A stretch of 64,000 nt of DNA from Ligula intestinalis (Eukaryota > Platyhelminthes > Cestoda > Diphyllobothriidea > Diphyllobothriidae): assembly GCA_036362985.1 (NCBI GenBank), contig JAYGXS010000007.1, positions 22,912,997 through 22,976,996 on the forward strand. Reading direction: 5' to 3'. The translations under genes were made by a program, and so were the position numbers. Under the pieces are notes generated by a model. That model ran no database searches. It was given only the letters and a program-made list of their open reading frames with translations, and was not told the DNA's origin. Positions 32,159 through 42,100 of the stretch are shown here, piece after piece (positions within the stretch are counted from its first letter, which is position 1; each line of letters opens with the position of its first letter).

Positions 32159-32547
32159 TATCGCAAGGGGTCAAGTGAGTTAAGCCCGGCAAATGCAATC
32201 TACAGACCAGGTTACTTAGTAGAGGAGAAGTCGGTAAAGGCCAGAATAGAAGGAAGACTATATTGTGTACACAAAGGAACAGATAATAGATGGACAGAGA
32301 TTTGACTTGGCGAGCCTACGACCAGCCAGGAGAGCCAGCCGCGGTCCAAGGGCCAAGTTGAAGCAGTCAGGCCAGTAAACAGAAAGAGAGCGAGCGTTCA
32401 TTGGCTCGGTCGGCCTGTGGTTGGTTGGAGGTGGGGGGCCTGTGACTCGCGCGCCAGTAGGTTTGGCGACCGCAACGACTTTGAGGTCTAAACAGATTGA
32501 GGTCACGACGGGAAGGCCAGGCGTCGGGTAGGCAACAACCCACTACA
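32159..32547 (-). repeat. Solo LTR, reverse, likely duplication CGAT/CGCT (type B U3)
   Basis: On the minus strand it starts TGTAGTGGGTTGTTGCC (right edge 32547) and ends CCCCTTGCGATA (left edge 32159). The flanks are CGAT and CGCT, three of four matching. Type B U3 landmarks are a block around CTCAATCTGTTTAGACCTC and CCAACCAACCACAGGCCGAC. Confidence 0.8.
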
Positions 32548-33036
32548 CGCTCGATGTGAAATAGTGCCCGGAAGGTGGATTTCGTGTACAGAGGCCCATA
32601 ATGTGTCAGCAGGGGGTGTTTGGGTGGTGTTCGAAACAGACGCGGCTAGCTTGCACGCGAAGGGAAATTGGGTCAAGGGGGTTCAGGTCAACCATGCACA
32701 ATAGCTGCATATCCAGGCAGTTGTCCTTGAACAAGAGGGGTGGCGGACAATATTGCTACCTAAGCTGGTGACGTGTTCAAGTGGCACCTTTGCAGCCACG
32801 GCCGTTTTAGACATGCGAGTGGAAGAGGTCAGTCGGGCGCAGATATCCGTCTGCGCGCAGTCGCTTTACGTTGAGTAAAAGGGGAGGGTAGTCAGCATTA
32901 TCAGCGCAGCCTTGTGTCCGAGGCCCCCAAGCCAAACGGAAATTTCCATCTCCAGGCAGAATGACAGTCCGACGGGAAGCAGCCCGCGGCTATTCGCATC
33001 CAGAGCAGTCTTCTATTTTCCCTGACGTGAGGAACT

Positions 33037-33422
33037 TATCGCAGGGGTTGAGCAAGTTGAACCCTAACAACTGCGATCTTCAGCCATGGTTCCTTAGGAT
33101 AGAAGGAGTCGGTGGAGACCAGAGTGCTAGGAATAGCGTATTCTGCATAGAATGATAGGAGAGTAGATGGAAGGAGTTTTGACTTTCGGATGACTGCAGT
33201 CCTGCTGCGAGGGTGTCAATTCCGGAGTGAGGAGCGCGTCGGGAATCGTCGGAGTATGCTTTGTTACGACGGCCAATCACGCAGCTAAGATCTAGACTAG
33301 CGGTCGTGGCCCAACCTTGAGAAGGGGCTAAGGCCGGCGCGGACGCACAGGCCCTGCAGACCAAAGGCGCCATGCGTCAGCGGCTGATCTTGGGTCCCAA
33401 GTGGCTGCTAGGGGCAACTGCA
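33037..33422 (-). repeat. Solo LTR, reverse (type C U3)
   Basis: TATCGCAGGGGTTGAGC marks the LTR end at 33037. The type C U3 appears in reverse (GGCGCCATGCGTCAGCGGCT near 33368) and the start is near GGCAACTGCA at 33422. The flanks do not match convincingly. Confidence 0.7.
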
Positions 33423-33603
33423 GGCTTTCCTGTAGCTCTACTAACCATGACAGTGGATCTTCTGGTCTCATGATCTGCCACCTGGTGATTGTCTCCGTAC
33501 TTTTCGTAACTCAATTGCAGCTAGCCGCCTCCATACCAAAATGCTCGTCAAAATTTGGCGTCGGTTTGATTTGGCCTCCCTTGTTAAGTTAACAAGGAAG
33601 ACC

Positions 33604-34121
33604 TATCGACAGGAGTTAATGCTAAGGCGGTTTAACCCTAACAGCTACGATCTTCGAGGGCCATGGTTCCTTTAGGCGAGGAAAGAAGACGGTGGGAAGC
33701 CGAATTGTTAGGAATAGTGCATTCTACAGAAGGATAGGAGAATATATGGAAATAGCTTTGACTCGCGGAATAGTGCGTTCGTTCCCTATTCGGTTCGGTT
33801 CCGGAGTGAGGCTTGAAGGCAGACACCGCTTTGTTGTCTTTGTCCCAAGGAATGAGGCCAACCTACTAAACGAGGTCAGTCTATTAAAGCGGGAATCCTA
33901 CTGGACAGATTGAGGTCAAGCCACTGTTGGTTGAGGCCACAATGCGGGAAACTTGGTGCGTGTGTTTGGGTGCGCGTCGGTTTCATCTGGCAGCCGTGGC
34001 GGTCACCTGTCCGATTGCGCAGGCCTCGAGGCACGGAGGAAAACTGCTTGCACGTGAGGTCCCAAGCTCTGAGCAACCTTGTCTGTGGCGTCAAGAGTTA
34101 GGAGGTGTCGGACAGACAGGA
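33604..34121 (-). repeat. LTR, reverse (type A U3)
   Basis: It runs from TATCGACAGGAGTTAATGCT at 33604 through the downstream module (ACGATCTTCGAGGGCCATGG, then AATAGTGCATTCTACAG) to a type A U3 near its right end (TTGTCTGTGGCGTCAAGAGT at 34078). The right edge is approximate. Confidence 0.65.
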
Positions 34122-34129
34122 CCAATAGA

Positions 34130-34440
34130 GACCCTTGCTGCTGCTATCTTCAGGCCTGGTTCCGTGTGGGGAAGAAAGGATATGGGACGTCAGGTGGACG
34201 AAATAGTGCATTTTGTACAGAGCTAGTAGAGACTAGGAAGAGGACATTCGGACGAGTGAACGACCACTCACGAGGGGGCTGGCGTACGAAGTGTGGGAGT
34301 GCGGCAGTCTTCCCAGACAGGTTGTGTGAATCAGCTCCAGGGAGCTGATTGGCCAGGCCTGATTTAGCTAGACAGGCACTAGCGCATGCCTACTTGCTAG
34401 TAGTCGCGAGAGGCGTCTAACTTGCCCGGGCAACCATTTG
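34130..34440 (-). repeat. Partial LTR, reverse orientation
   Basis: The downstream module in reverse is recognisable (GCTGCTATCTTCAGGCCTGG, then AATAGTGCATTTTGTACAG), followed by a U3 type also found near 31340. The far end is unclear. Confidence 0.5.
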
Positions 34441-34569
34441 CTCTATAGGTCTTGCATTTCGGCAACCAAGGCTGACAAGCCTTAATGTGATAGTGTAGCA
34501 ATTGCATCCTTTTAATACGGCAACCACTTCCGCACAACTTACAGGCATCTAATTCTGTGGTCACAGCGG

Positions 34570-34840
34570 CCTATGCCATGGACAAGACTTCAACCAGGAA
34601 GTCCTTAAGGTCCACCGCAGAGTATACTGAGAAGTATAGCATTGTGGTATTTACCGACAAACAGAGAGCAGACTCACGAAGCTTTTCTGTCTCAGTTGGC
34701 GTCATCAGGTGGTGGCAGCTCAACTCCAGTGTAACAGCAGAAATTGCCGCTACACTCGAGCTTCGGACTCGTGTCTCTCGGGCCAGAGGCGGATGCTCTA
34801 ACCCTTGAGCCACGGGTCCGCCGTGTTGTTGGCATTTCAT
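34570..34840 (-). repeat. tRNA-derived SINE, reverse orientation
   Basis: On the minus strand, the stretch starting near 34835 reads GGACCCGTGGCTCAAGGGTT then AGAGCATCCGCC, with a pol III A box (TGGCTCAAGGG) and a B-box-like GAGTCCGAAGCTC about 45 bases on. A non-tRNA body follows (GCAATTTCTGCTGTTACACT). Related heads occur in CDK11 introns near 50470, 50690 and 54750. The head is too degenerate to be a functional tRNA gene. Confidence 0.65.
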
Positions 34841-35219
34841 TTCTTTCTGTGTACGAAAAAATTGGAGAATTAGTCGGAACGGCTTGGCAGCCGGCCGAGA
34901 ACACACACGTTTGGCGCCGCGAAAGCGGGTGTCTCAAGTACTAAAGGGGCATGCATCATAGCGCAATTTTAGCGAGAGCATGTTTGAGTCGATCTTGAAG
35001 CTGATTGGCTAGGTGAGCCGTGAACCAGTCCACCACTGGCACGCGCGTGCAAGTAGAAGTAAAAAGCGCAGCGTTGCAGCTAGAAGTGCCAGATTAGAGG
35101 CCCTACACTGCCTCTGACGGCAGGTGCGGACATGAATGCGAGATGTCAGACAAGAAAAGCTCTTGTGGGCCAGCGATTGCGCCTAAATCACACTGCTGTA
35201 TCGACCGCACTCGTTCCTT

Positions 35220-35575
35220 CTCGCCTGGGTGTGATGACACAGTCAGGAATATCGGCAGCTGGATCTGGTGCAATGGCTGGCAGGGCCAGCCAGCCCGCCT
35301 ACGCAAGCAGCAAAAATATGTTTTCATTTAGCTGGGTTATGAGGGATAAACGTCAAAGTACGGTGGTCAACAGTTAGAAGATTCGCAAATCCGAAGACAG
35401 GTAGGTGAACATGCATTGACGGAGGCAAAATGTTTACACACAACACCACAAGCAGGTACAACGAGCGTTCTCACCAGGCCAACGTCCTCCGTCAGCTGCG
35501 GCCAATGCGTACAAAATATTGATCGGGCGCAGTGGATGACAGGACCAGACAGCCCGCCTACGCAATATCTTCATA
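35220..35575. repeat. Pair of ~45-bp direct repeats
   Basis: CAATGGCTGGCAGGGCCAGC then CAGCCCGCCTACGCAA (35270-35306) resembles CAGTGGATGACAGGACCAGA then CAGCCCGCCTACGCAA (35530-35565). Both lie in an otherwise unrecognised region. They may be two pieces of the same old transposon. Confidence 0.4.
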
Positions 35576-36489
35576 CTGGGTTCGGGCGCAGAAAGCACCA
35601 AGATTTCACACAACAGCAAAAAAGACTTGGGAACGGTTCGGATCCGATTTAACGGGTGTCAGAATATAACATTAAAAATGGAGCCAGAGGTTCAATCATA
35701 CGCGTTCGCGCTGCTTGGCACGCGTAATAGGCGGACCGAAGGCGATATGGGTAAGTGGCGAGGCTGTCGATCGTGAGAGCGGTCAGCTGCATTGCTCTAA
35801 TACTGTCTCTCCTCGACACTGTTACCCTAGAAATCAATGATTGCAGCTATGATGACGACCTTCAGCACGGGCTGCTGCCAAAATCCAAGTCTTTGATCGG
35901 AATGGAGCGCGACAGATGGATCATATGAGTGACGCATTTCAGGTTAAAGGGCAGAGGAAGGCGGCTTGGCACGAGTTTTGAACCTTTGTTTCCTGGTGAC
36001 TTTGCTACTCGCTGCATTATTTCTTGCAATGCAACCTGAGAAGACGGCGAATGAAGCTATTAAAGCTGGTAATTACGCATTCCAGAATTTTTGTTAGCTA
36101 GCGCGTGGCAACCGATTTGTAGCACAGCAGTCAGTTGCATACAGCTCGATGGCTGTCGAAGGAAAGGTAACATGTTAATGTTGCTTTTCCAGTTTAGAAT
36201 TTCGTCCCGATGAAGTATGCTGACTAGAACTGATTTGAAAAATTTAAAAAAACAAGCAAATCCAAAAAAAACCCCAATAATTTATGGGTTTGTTGAATCC
36301 CTTTGTCTGCTGTGCACTTGTTGGAGTTGTTTTGGGGATCTGGTGATGGGTGGACGAAGTAACTAGGTTAACCAACCCGGAATTTTACTTTGTACGTGGA
36401 TGGCTGAACGTACAGCAGGAACAGGTTACAGCTCCTTTGAGAGAGCCTGGCAAGACCTTCAGGTCCGTCGAGGCTAAAATTATCGCGAG

Positions 36490-37510
36490 AGGTCAGGTCA
36501 GGTCAGGTCAGGTTTTATTGAGGAAAATATAGGTAAATACCTTTGAACTCCCTATTGGTACAGTTTTTTTTCAATGCATTTGATCTGCAGAACATTTCAG
36601 ATCAGTGGCGTTGCCAGAAATTTGAGGGCCAACAGCGAAAAAACTCCTTAGGCATTGTTCAGAATTCTAGGGGTTTGAATGTCATTTGAGAGATTTAAGG
36701 AGGTAAACTGTCGCCCGGGGGAGGAGGGGGTGCAGAGTATATTCGAAGCGGATGGCCTGTGCTAAGAGTGTTTGAAGCATGTCAGGGAGAGTCCATCGCG
36801 GTTTTCGCCATAATACCAAGGGTCCCACGAAGAGAAGGTTGCGGAGGTCACGTGAACCTCATCGAGTGTCGGCGATGCGCCCATCGTGCACCCTTGTTGG
36901 TTTAACGAGTCTGCCTGCTAATTGACAGAAGAAATATAATCGGTAAATTTCTAAACAAATATATTACTGAAAATTAGCTAGTAGTATGTTTTTTATAATG
37001 TGATTATTCCAAAATTTGCATTCGGCAACTGGCAGTTTATTTTCGGGGGCTCCGTGGCTATTTGTTCTAAATTAATAGTGTCGTAAACATGCCTACAGAT
37101 GCGTCTGACGTGTGCTCAGATGGCGACGTAACAATGTCCGCGGGCAGAGCATTCCAGGCCTGAATTGGGAAAAGTTTTCAAATCCGCGTAGCCTCGGATC
37201 ACAACGTTTGGTGGACTCGAAGCTTGCAAGTCTTGTTATTCTTAACTAACATATTACTGAAAATCAGTGAGTAGTATGTTTATATACATCTATATAATTT
37301 CGTTCTCGCCATATCCAATTTTAGTGGGCATTTCGGGTATGAAAATCTAAATTTCGCTTGAATGCATCCACAGATGGGGACATAACAATTTCCTCGGGGA
37401 GTGCATTCCAAGCTTCAACTACTCTATTACCAAAGAAGAACTTGCGTGTGTCTAGTCTGGCCCCTGTTATGCGTAGTTTGAAGAGATGCCCTCTTAAGTT
37501 GGTCGTTGTT
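36490..37510 (-). mobile_element. CR1-like non-LTR retrotransposon 3' end, with a nested second copy
   Basis: The minus-strand translation of about 37500-37335 reads LDTRKFFFGNRVVEAWNALP then EEIVMSPSVDAFKRNLDF, the typical C-terminus of CR1/Jockey-type reverse transcriptases. A related but more decayed end (IQAWNALPADIVTSPS) lies at about 37175-37105. The left boundary is a tandem CCTGA tail with AATAAA on the minus strand (36490-36520). The blocks at 36955-37000 and 37248-37292 are direct repeats of each other, so two copies of the same 3' end are stacked. Confidence 0.7.
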
Positions 37511-37659
37511 GCTTACTCGAAGAAGTCGCCAGGTAGAAGACAGCAGTCCTGTCCGCGAACGGTTTGAGTCGCGGTTTCCGGGCCGGCAGTCGAGTACCAA
37601 GCATGCAGTGACTCACTCACTTACACGCAAACACTCACTGCTGCTGAGATCGGCTTCTG

Positions 37660-37945
37660 GCGCAGTCAATCACAGGTGTGTCTACCTCCCAAGTCTGGCC
37701 AATCACCTTTCAAGGCCGACTCACCCAAAGACCACTCTGACAATTTCTGACGACTCCCGGGATGACTCCACTTCGAACCAGCCCTTCTTTGGCTGTCGGA
37801 CGTGTGGTCTGACAGTCAGCTTCCTTCTATCGATTCTCAACTTCTTCTGTACATAATAAACTGTTCCTACCACTCTGACCTCTTATGTCTTCGCTTTTTC
37901 CCATATGGAGCCGGGCCTGAAGATCCTATTGGCTTGTGGTTGTAC
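37660..37945 (+). repeat. Partial LTR of the family, plus orientation
   Basis: CAGTCAATCACAGGTGTGTC is followed by the downstream module: TGTACATAATAAACTGTTCC, CCACTCTGACC, GGGCCTGAAGATCCTATTG. The last part of the LTR is degraded. Confidence 0.6.
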
Positions 37946-38723
37946 TTGGAGTGCTGCAATCTTCAGGCCAAATCCCAGGTTGTTGGTAAGACATTGAAGG
38001 CACCTATGAGAGAGATTGACCGTGTGCAGAATTCCCAGCTGCTGTCTCGGGTGGCAGTGGCCACTAGAGAAGTCAGGGCCAGCGCTGACTGCGCCCAGCC
38101 TGGCCTGAGAAAGAACGTGACAGTTGTGACAGTTGCTTAAGTGGGATTGCAGGGCAGGTTCAAATGTCCACCATTTGGTGCGTGTGACATTACCCGAGGG
38201 ATGCCGCGCCTGGTGGCGTAGTCTGTGCCGGCAGAGGGTGGAGGGATGGGACATGTTCAAGTGACTCTTGGGCAGCCACAACTATTCGAACGTAAATTTT
38301 TGGAAGTCAGTAACGTGTCTACAAATTAGCACGTCTGAAAGCACTCCCTGCGAAAGTGGACGACCCTGAGGCAGCTGGCCTGGAACGAAGGACGCCGGAC
38401 AAAGCAATGCTGATAAGCACACTGACATCTCGGTTCATATTAAAGGCTGGTCCATTGCTAGAACAGGAGAAATGGCCGCGTGGGGAAGGCAGATGCTATC
38501 ACCGCTCCAAGGACCATTATCAATGGACCAAATTGCCAATTATTATCACGCCATCGATAAAAATGGTCATTTACAACTCGGATTTGGCCAACCAAGCAAT
38601 CATCAACCACCACCAACTGCGACTACGCGACAGCGTTGGAGCCGCCAATTGAAGTAAGTACACAGCGGCATGGCAGCTGCGGCCCCTTGCGTTCAACGCC
38701 ATTGGGTGCGATTTAAGTGACCC

Positions 38724-39194
38724 TGTAGTGGGTGCTAGTGCCACTGTGGGAACCCGTGATCGCTGTCTCATTACGCCAAGGCTGCAGTCACGCTGACTAT
38801 TCGCACCCTGTCCTCTCTTGCTCAATGTCTGGCGAGACCTACTAACACGCGATGTCGTGGTCTGACCAATTACCGTCAAAGCTGACCGATATAGAGAAAG
38901 AGAGCTTCCAGTGGCCGCCCGGATTACTGCGGCTAGACCGCACTGCTTATTCCGCCCCGTTAGGGGCGGACGCAGACAACGTCGTTGGTCGCTGTGACGA
39001 CATCGCGTTCTCACACGGCCCTCACGGTCGAACGCCATGCCAGCCCGAGTGGTAAATTCCTCCTAACTCTTCTGTACATAATATTGATTGCTCCTAACAA
39101 TCTAACTTTCCCAAGACTTCTCTCTTCTAAGGAACGGGGCCTGGAAGTTCGTACCGTTTGGGTTAACTTTATGACCATTAAACACCACTTGATA
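38724..39194 (+). repeat. Solo LTR with perfect duplication ACCC; last copy in the window
   Basis: 471 bp from TGTAGTGGGTGCTAGTGCC to AAACACCACTTGATA, flanked by ACCC at 38720-38723 and 39195-39198. Its U3 opens differently from types A-D. The middle is shared with the copy at 26604 (CTCTCACACGGCCCTCACGG in both). No family member is seen to the right of this point. Confidence 0.85.
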
Positions 39195-39198
39195 ACCC

Positions 39199-42100
39199 CA
39201 CTTCGCATGCAAAGCTCGCCTTTCGCAGCTGCTAGTAAATGTGTACGCACTAGTGTTTACCTAATACCTTCCGGTCTGGCCAATCATCGCTCTGTGTCTG
39301 ACTCACACAATAAAAATCGCTTCATCAATCGCTCCTTACGATGAAAGAAGAAGAAAACTTAATTAATATTAAAGATGATATTGTTCCTAGTCATTGTTCA
39401 CTGAAAATAAATGCGCAAATTTTGGCCACGAAAGAATGACAGAGAAAGAGTGGGAGAGGGGCGTCAAATCATGGCAGCGTTTATATTTTGGCATATTTAA
39501 GAAACTTTATTTTGGCGGATGGCAATGAGAATTTGAGATTTCGGACAAAAAATAAATAAACCGAAATGAGACAGCTTGTAAGTGGTAAACGAGGAAGTCT
39601 GTGGCTGCCTGACAGTTGTCAATGTGCCTATCCTTTTGATGTGCTTCCAGAAGCAGTTCAATCCACTGCATTAGTCTGTTAAGACCTTTGTGCCCCAGTT
39701 CGGTTGTGACTAAAATTACCCATCCTAGAGAAGTGTGAATGTATAAATGCAGACCTATGAATAATTTGTAATGCTTTTTGATTCTGTTCAGTTGACATCG
39801 AAGCAAGTTGTCTGATTTGTGTGTTCCACGAGCATAAACGTTGCCCGCGTTAGTGTCCAGGGTGGGGTTCGTGTAAAGGATATGAAATTTAGCTCTAGAG
39901 GTCGAGTTAAAGTCTGGACACCGTAATACATACCCCTCAATACATGCCAATTGTTGTACGGAGTTTCTTATAATCGTGTCCGAACAAAAGGCTTCGAGAG
40001 ACTGCTGTAGAGGTGCATTTTAATCATGCTTTATCTTCTTCCTAAATTATATCTTAAGTCACGCATTGTAGGTCACTTCTCATTTGCTTTATATAGGCAT
40101 GTCGATCAAGTATCTACAGAAACCTTGTCTCCTACACGGCTCCAGTTATCGGCCGAGGTAACTGAACAGGCTGCTGAGAGAAAATGAAAGCATATTGCTC
40201 GAAGAACTTCACTAGAAAGCTCTTGACCTATTGAAAAGGCATGAGATTTTCCGTGCAGTGAATAGATGGTTCATAGAGGTCTTCGATCATTCATTAGTAA
40301 GTACATCATAAGTAGACTTTAAACATATCAAATGCAGCATCCCTCGTTGGTAACCCCATGGGGTATCTCCTTCTTTTTGCATTATTCTGAGGGGGACATC
40401 GTCCCGAGAACTTACCCAGTGAAAGCTTGTGATGAAACACTAGCAAGGCCTATGACACGCCCTGTTACTTTCGTTCTTAGAACTGAATGTTTTTCACCAT
40501 TCTTATCTATATTCATTAAAATTTAACAATTTCTTATCTTCGTCTGTTCGTGTCTTGTGAAAATGTTGTGTACCGCATACCGAACCCCGATGTTTCTCGT
40601 GTTCCCATAAAATACTGCAGACGATGTAAGGTCAAGTACTGTTCAGTTGACTGGATTTATGACGCTGTAGGACCCACGGCTGCCATGCAACCAATCAGTC
40701 GAGCGTCAAATGTAACTGTCAACGGTGTATACGGTTTTGAGCAGCCATCGAATAAACGTATAGCCTATAAAAAAAAACAGACGCAACTTGCAGCTCCTGG
40801 GGTAGACTGACTTAATAATTGAAAACAAGGCTAATGCAAGAGCAAATCATGGCACCAATAGCGCCAGCAGCTGACAGCTGCAGTGTCAGACAGAGTGGTA
40901 TACTTATACGTGGAATTTATTGGCCAGATTGCTTGCTGAATTAAGGAATATCAACTTACGGAATATCGGTCTTTATCTAAAATATCCGATGCTTAGTAAG
41001 AACGTCCAAGTAAGCGTACCAACTCCTCCTGATCAGTCTTGTTCTGCGATGTACCCGTTTTTTGTTTTTGAGTTGTGCGACCTAGTTCTGGGTTTGTTGT
41101 GCGTTCAGCTATAGTTGTTCTATTTTAATCAAAAGTGTTGATCTTTTTCTTGAACATTTCTTGACCTTTTTTGCTTGCTCTATTTCAGATTGTCTCTGAA
41201 TGATATATAAGTGCGCTACATGTGCTTCGAACATCTGTTTTATAAAGATTATTAGTGCAGTCCTGAGTACCTTTATTTGCACGGAGAACTACGTTCACAC
41301 TTCCTTTCTAAAAGTTGAAGAAAGAAAATGTGGGCGTAATTTGAGCTAGCGGCTTGCACCCAAGCCCTTTAGTTCACGCGTTTCGAAAACGGTTCCGTCA
41401 GTTCTGTAAATCCTGACCAAGTTTAGGCTCTGACAGGGGGACGTATTATGTGGTGTAGTGGCACGCAGACCCACGCCATGAGAGCAGTTATCCATTCCGC
41501 TGTCTTTGGCATATTGTTGTAGAGTTATAATCCTACTCAAAAGTTTGTTGGGGAAAAGGGAGCGTAAAAGTACATACTGTAAATACTGGTAAATAGTATA
41601 CAGTGAATACTGGCTGAAGAGCTCCTCGAAAAACTGTAAACAATGACTGAAGAGCTTTCGTATCGCAGTGTTTCCGAGATAAAAAGTTATGGCAAAGGAC
41701 AGTCAGATAACTCGAATACCTATTAATAATGCAGTACCGTGTTTCGTCCCCTGAATATACGCATCTGAGATCAGAATGCATGTCAAATGACAGAAATTCA
41801 GGATAACTTGGTGTGGTTTTACAAAAATAAACAGTAAGATTAACAGTAGCGAGGTAGAACACAATGGAGGATGGACGTACATTCGAGGTGCTTAGACGAG
41901 CGGCCGTGAATGAGGTAGACTCGTTGCTGCTAGTTTTTAAAGGCATCAGTACACTAGTCCGAAATAACGAGTAAGCGAATACGGACATGGTACAGGGAAC
42001 AGAGGCTCTGGGGCGAACGTGAACAGGGGCAATTCAATGCCAGAAAGGAGAAGTGATTTGCAAGCGTTTGAGGTCAGTGGTGGTGACAGCTGTAATCGAA

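Noticed and set aside
34760..34840. tRNA gene candidate
   Set aside because: A and B box-like words exist, but no complete cloverleaf forms and related heads recur as a SINE.
39507..39950. 147-codon minus-strand frame
   Set aside because: It has no recognisable family and no supporting signal. It could be an old retroelement piece, but I cannot show it.
41533..41988. 151-codon minus-strand frame
   Set aside because: No domain, no splice context, and internally similar FTV-rich segments typical of AT-rich by-product frames.
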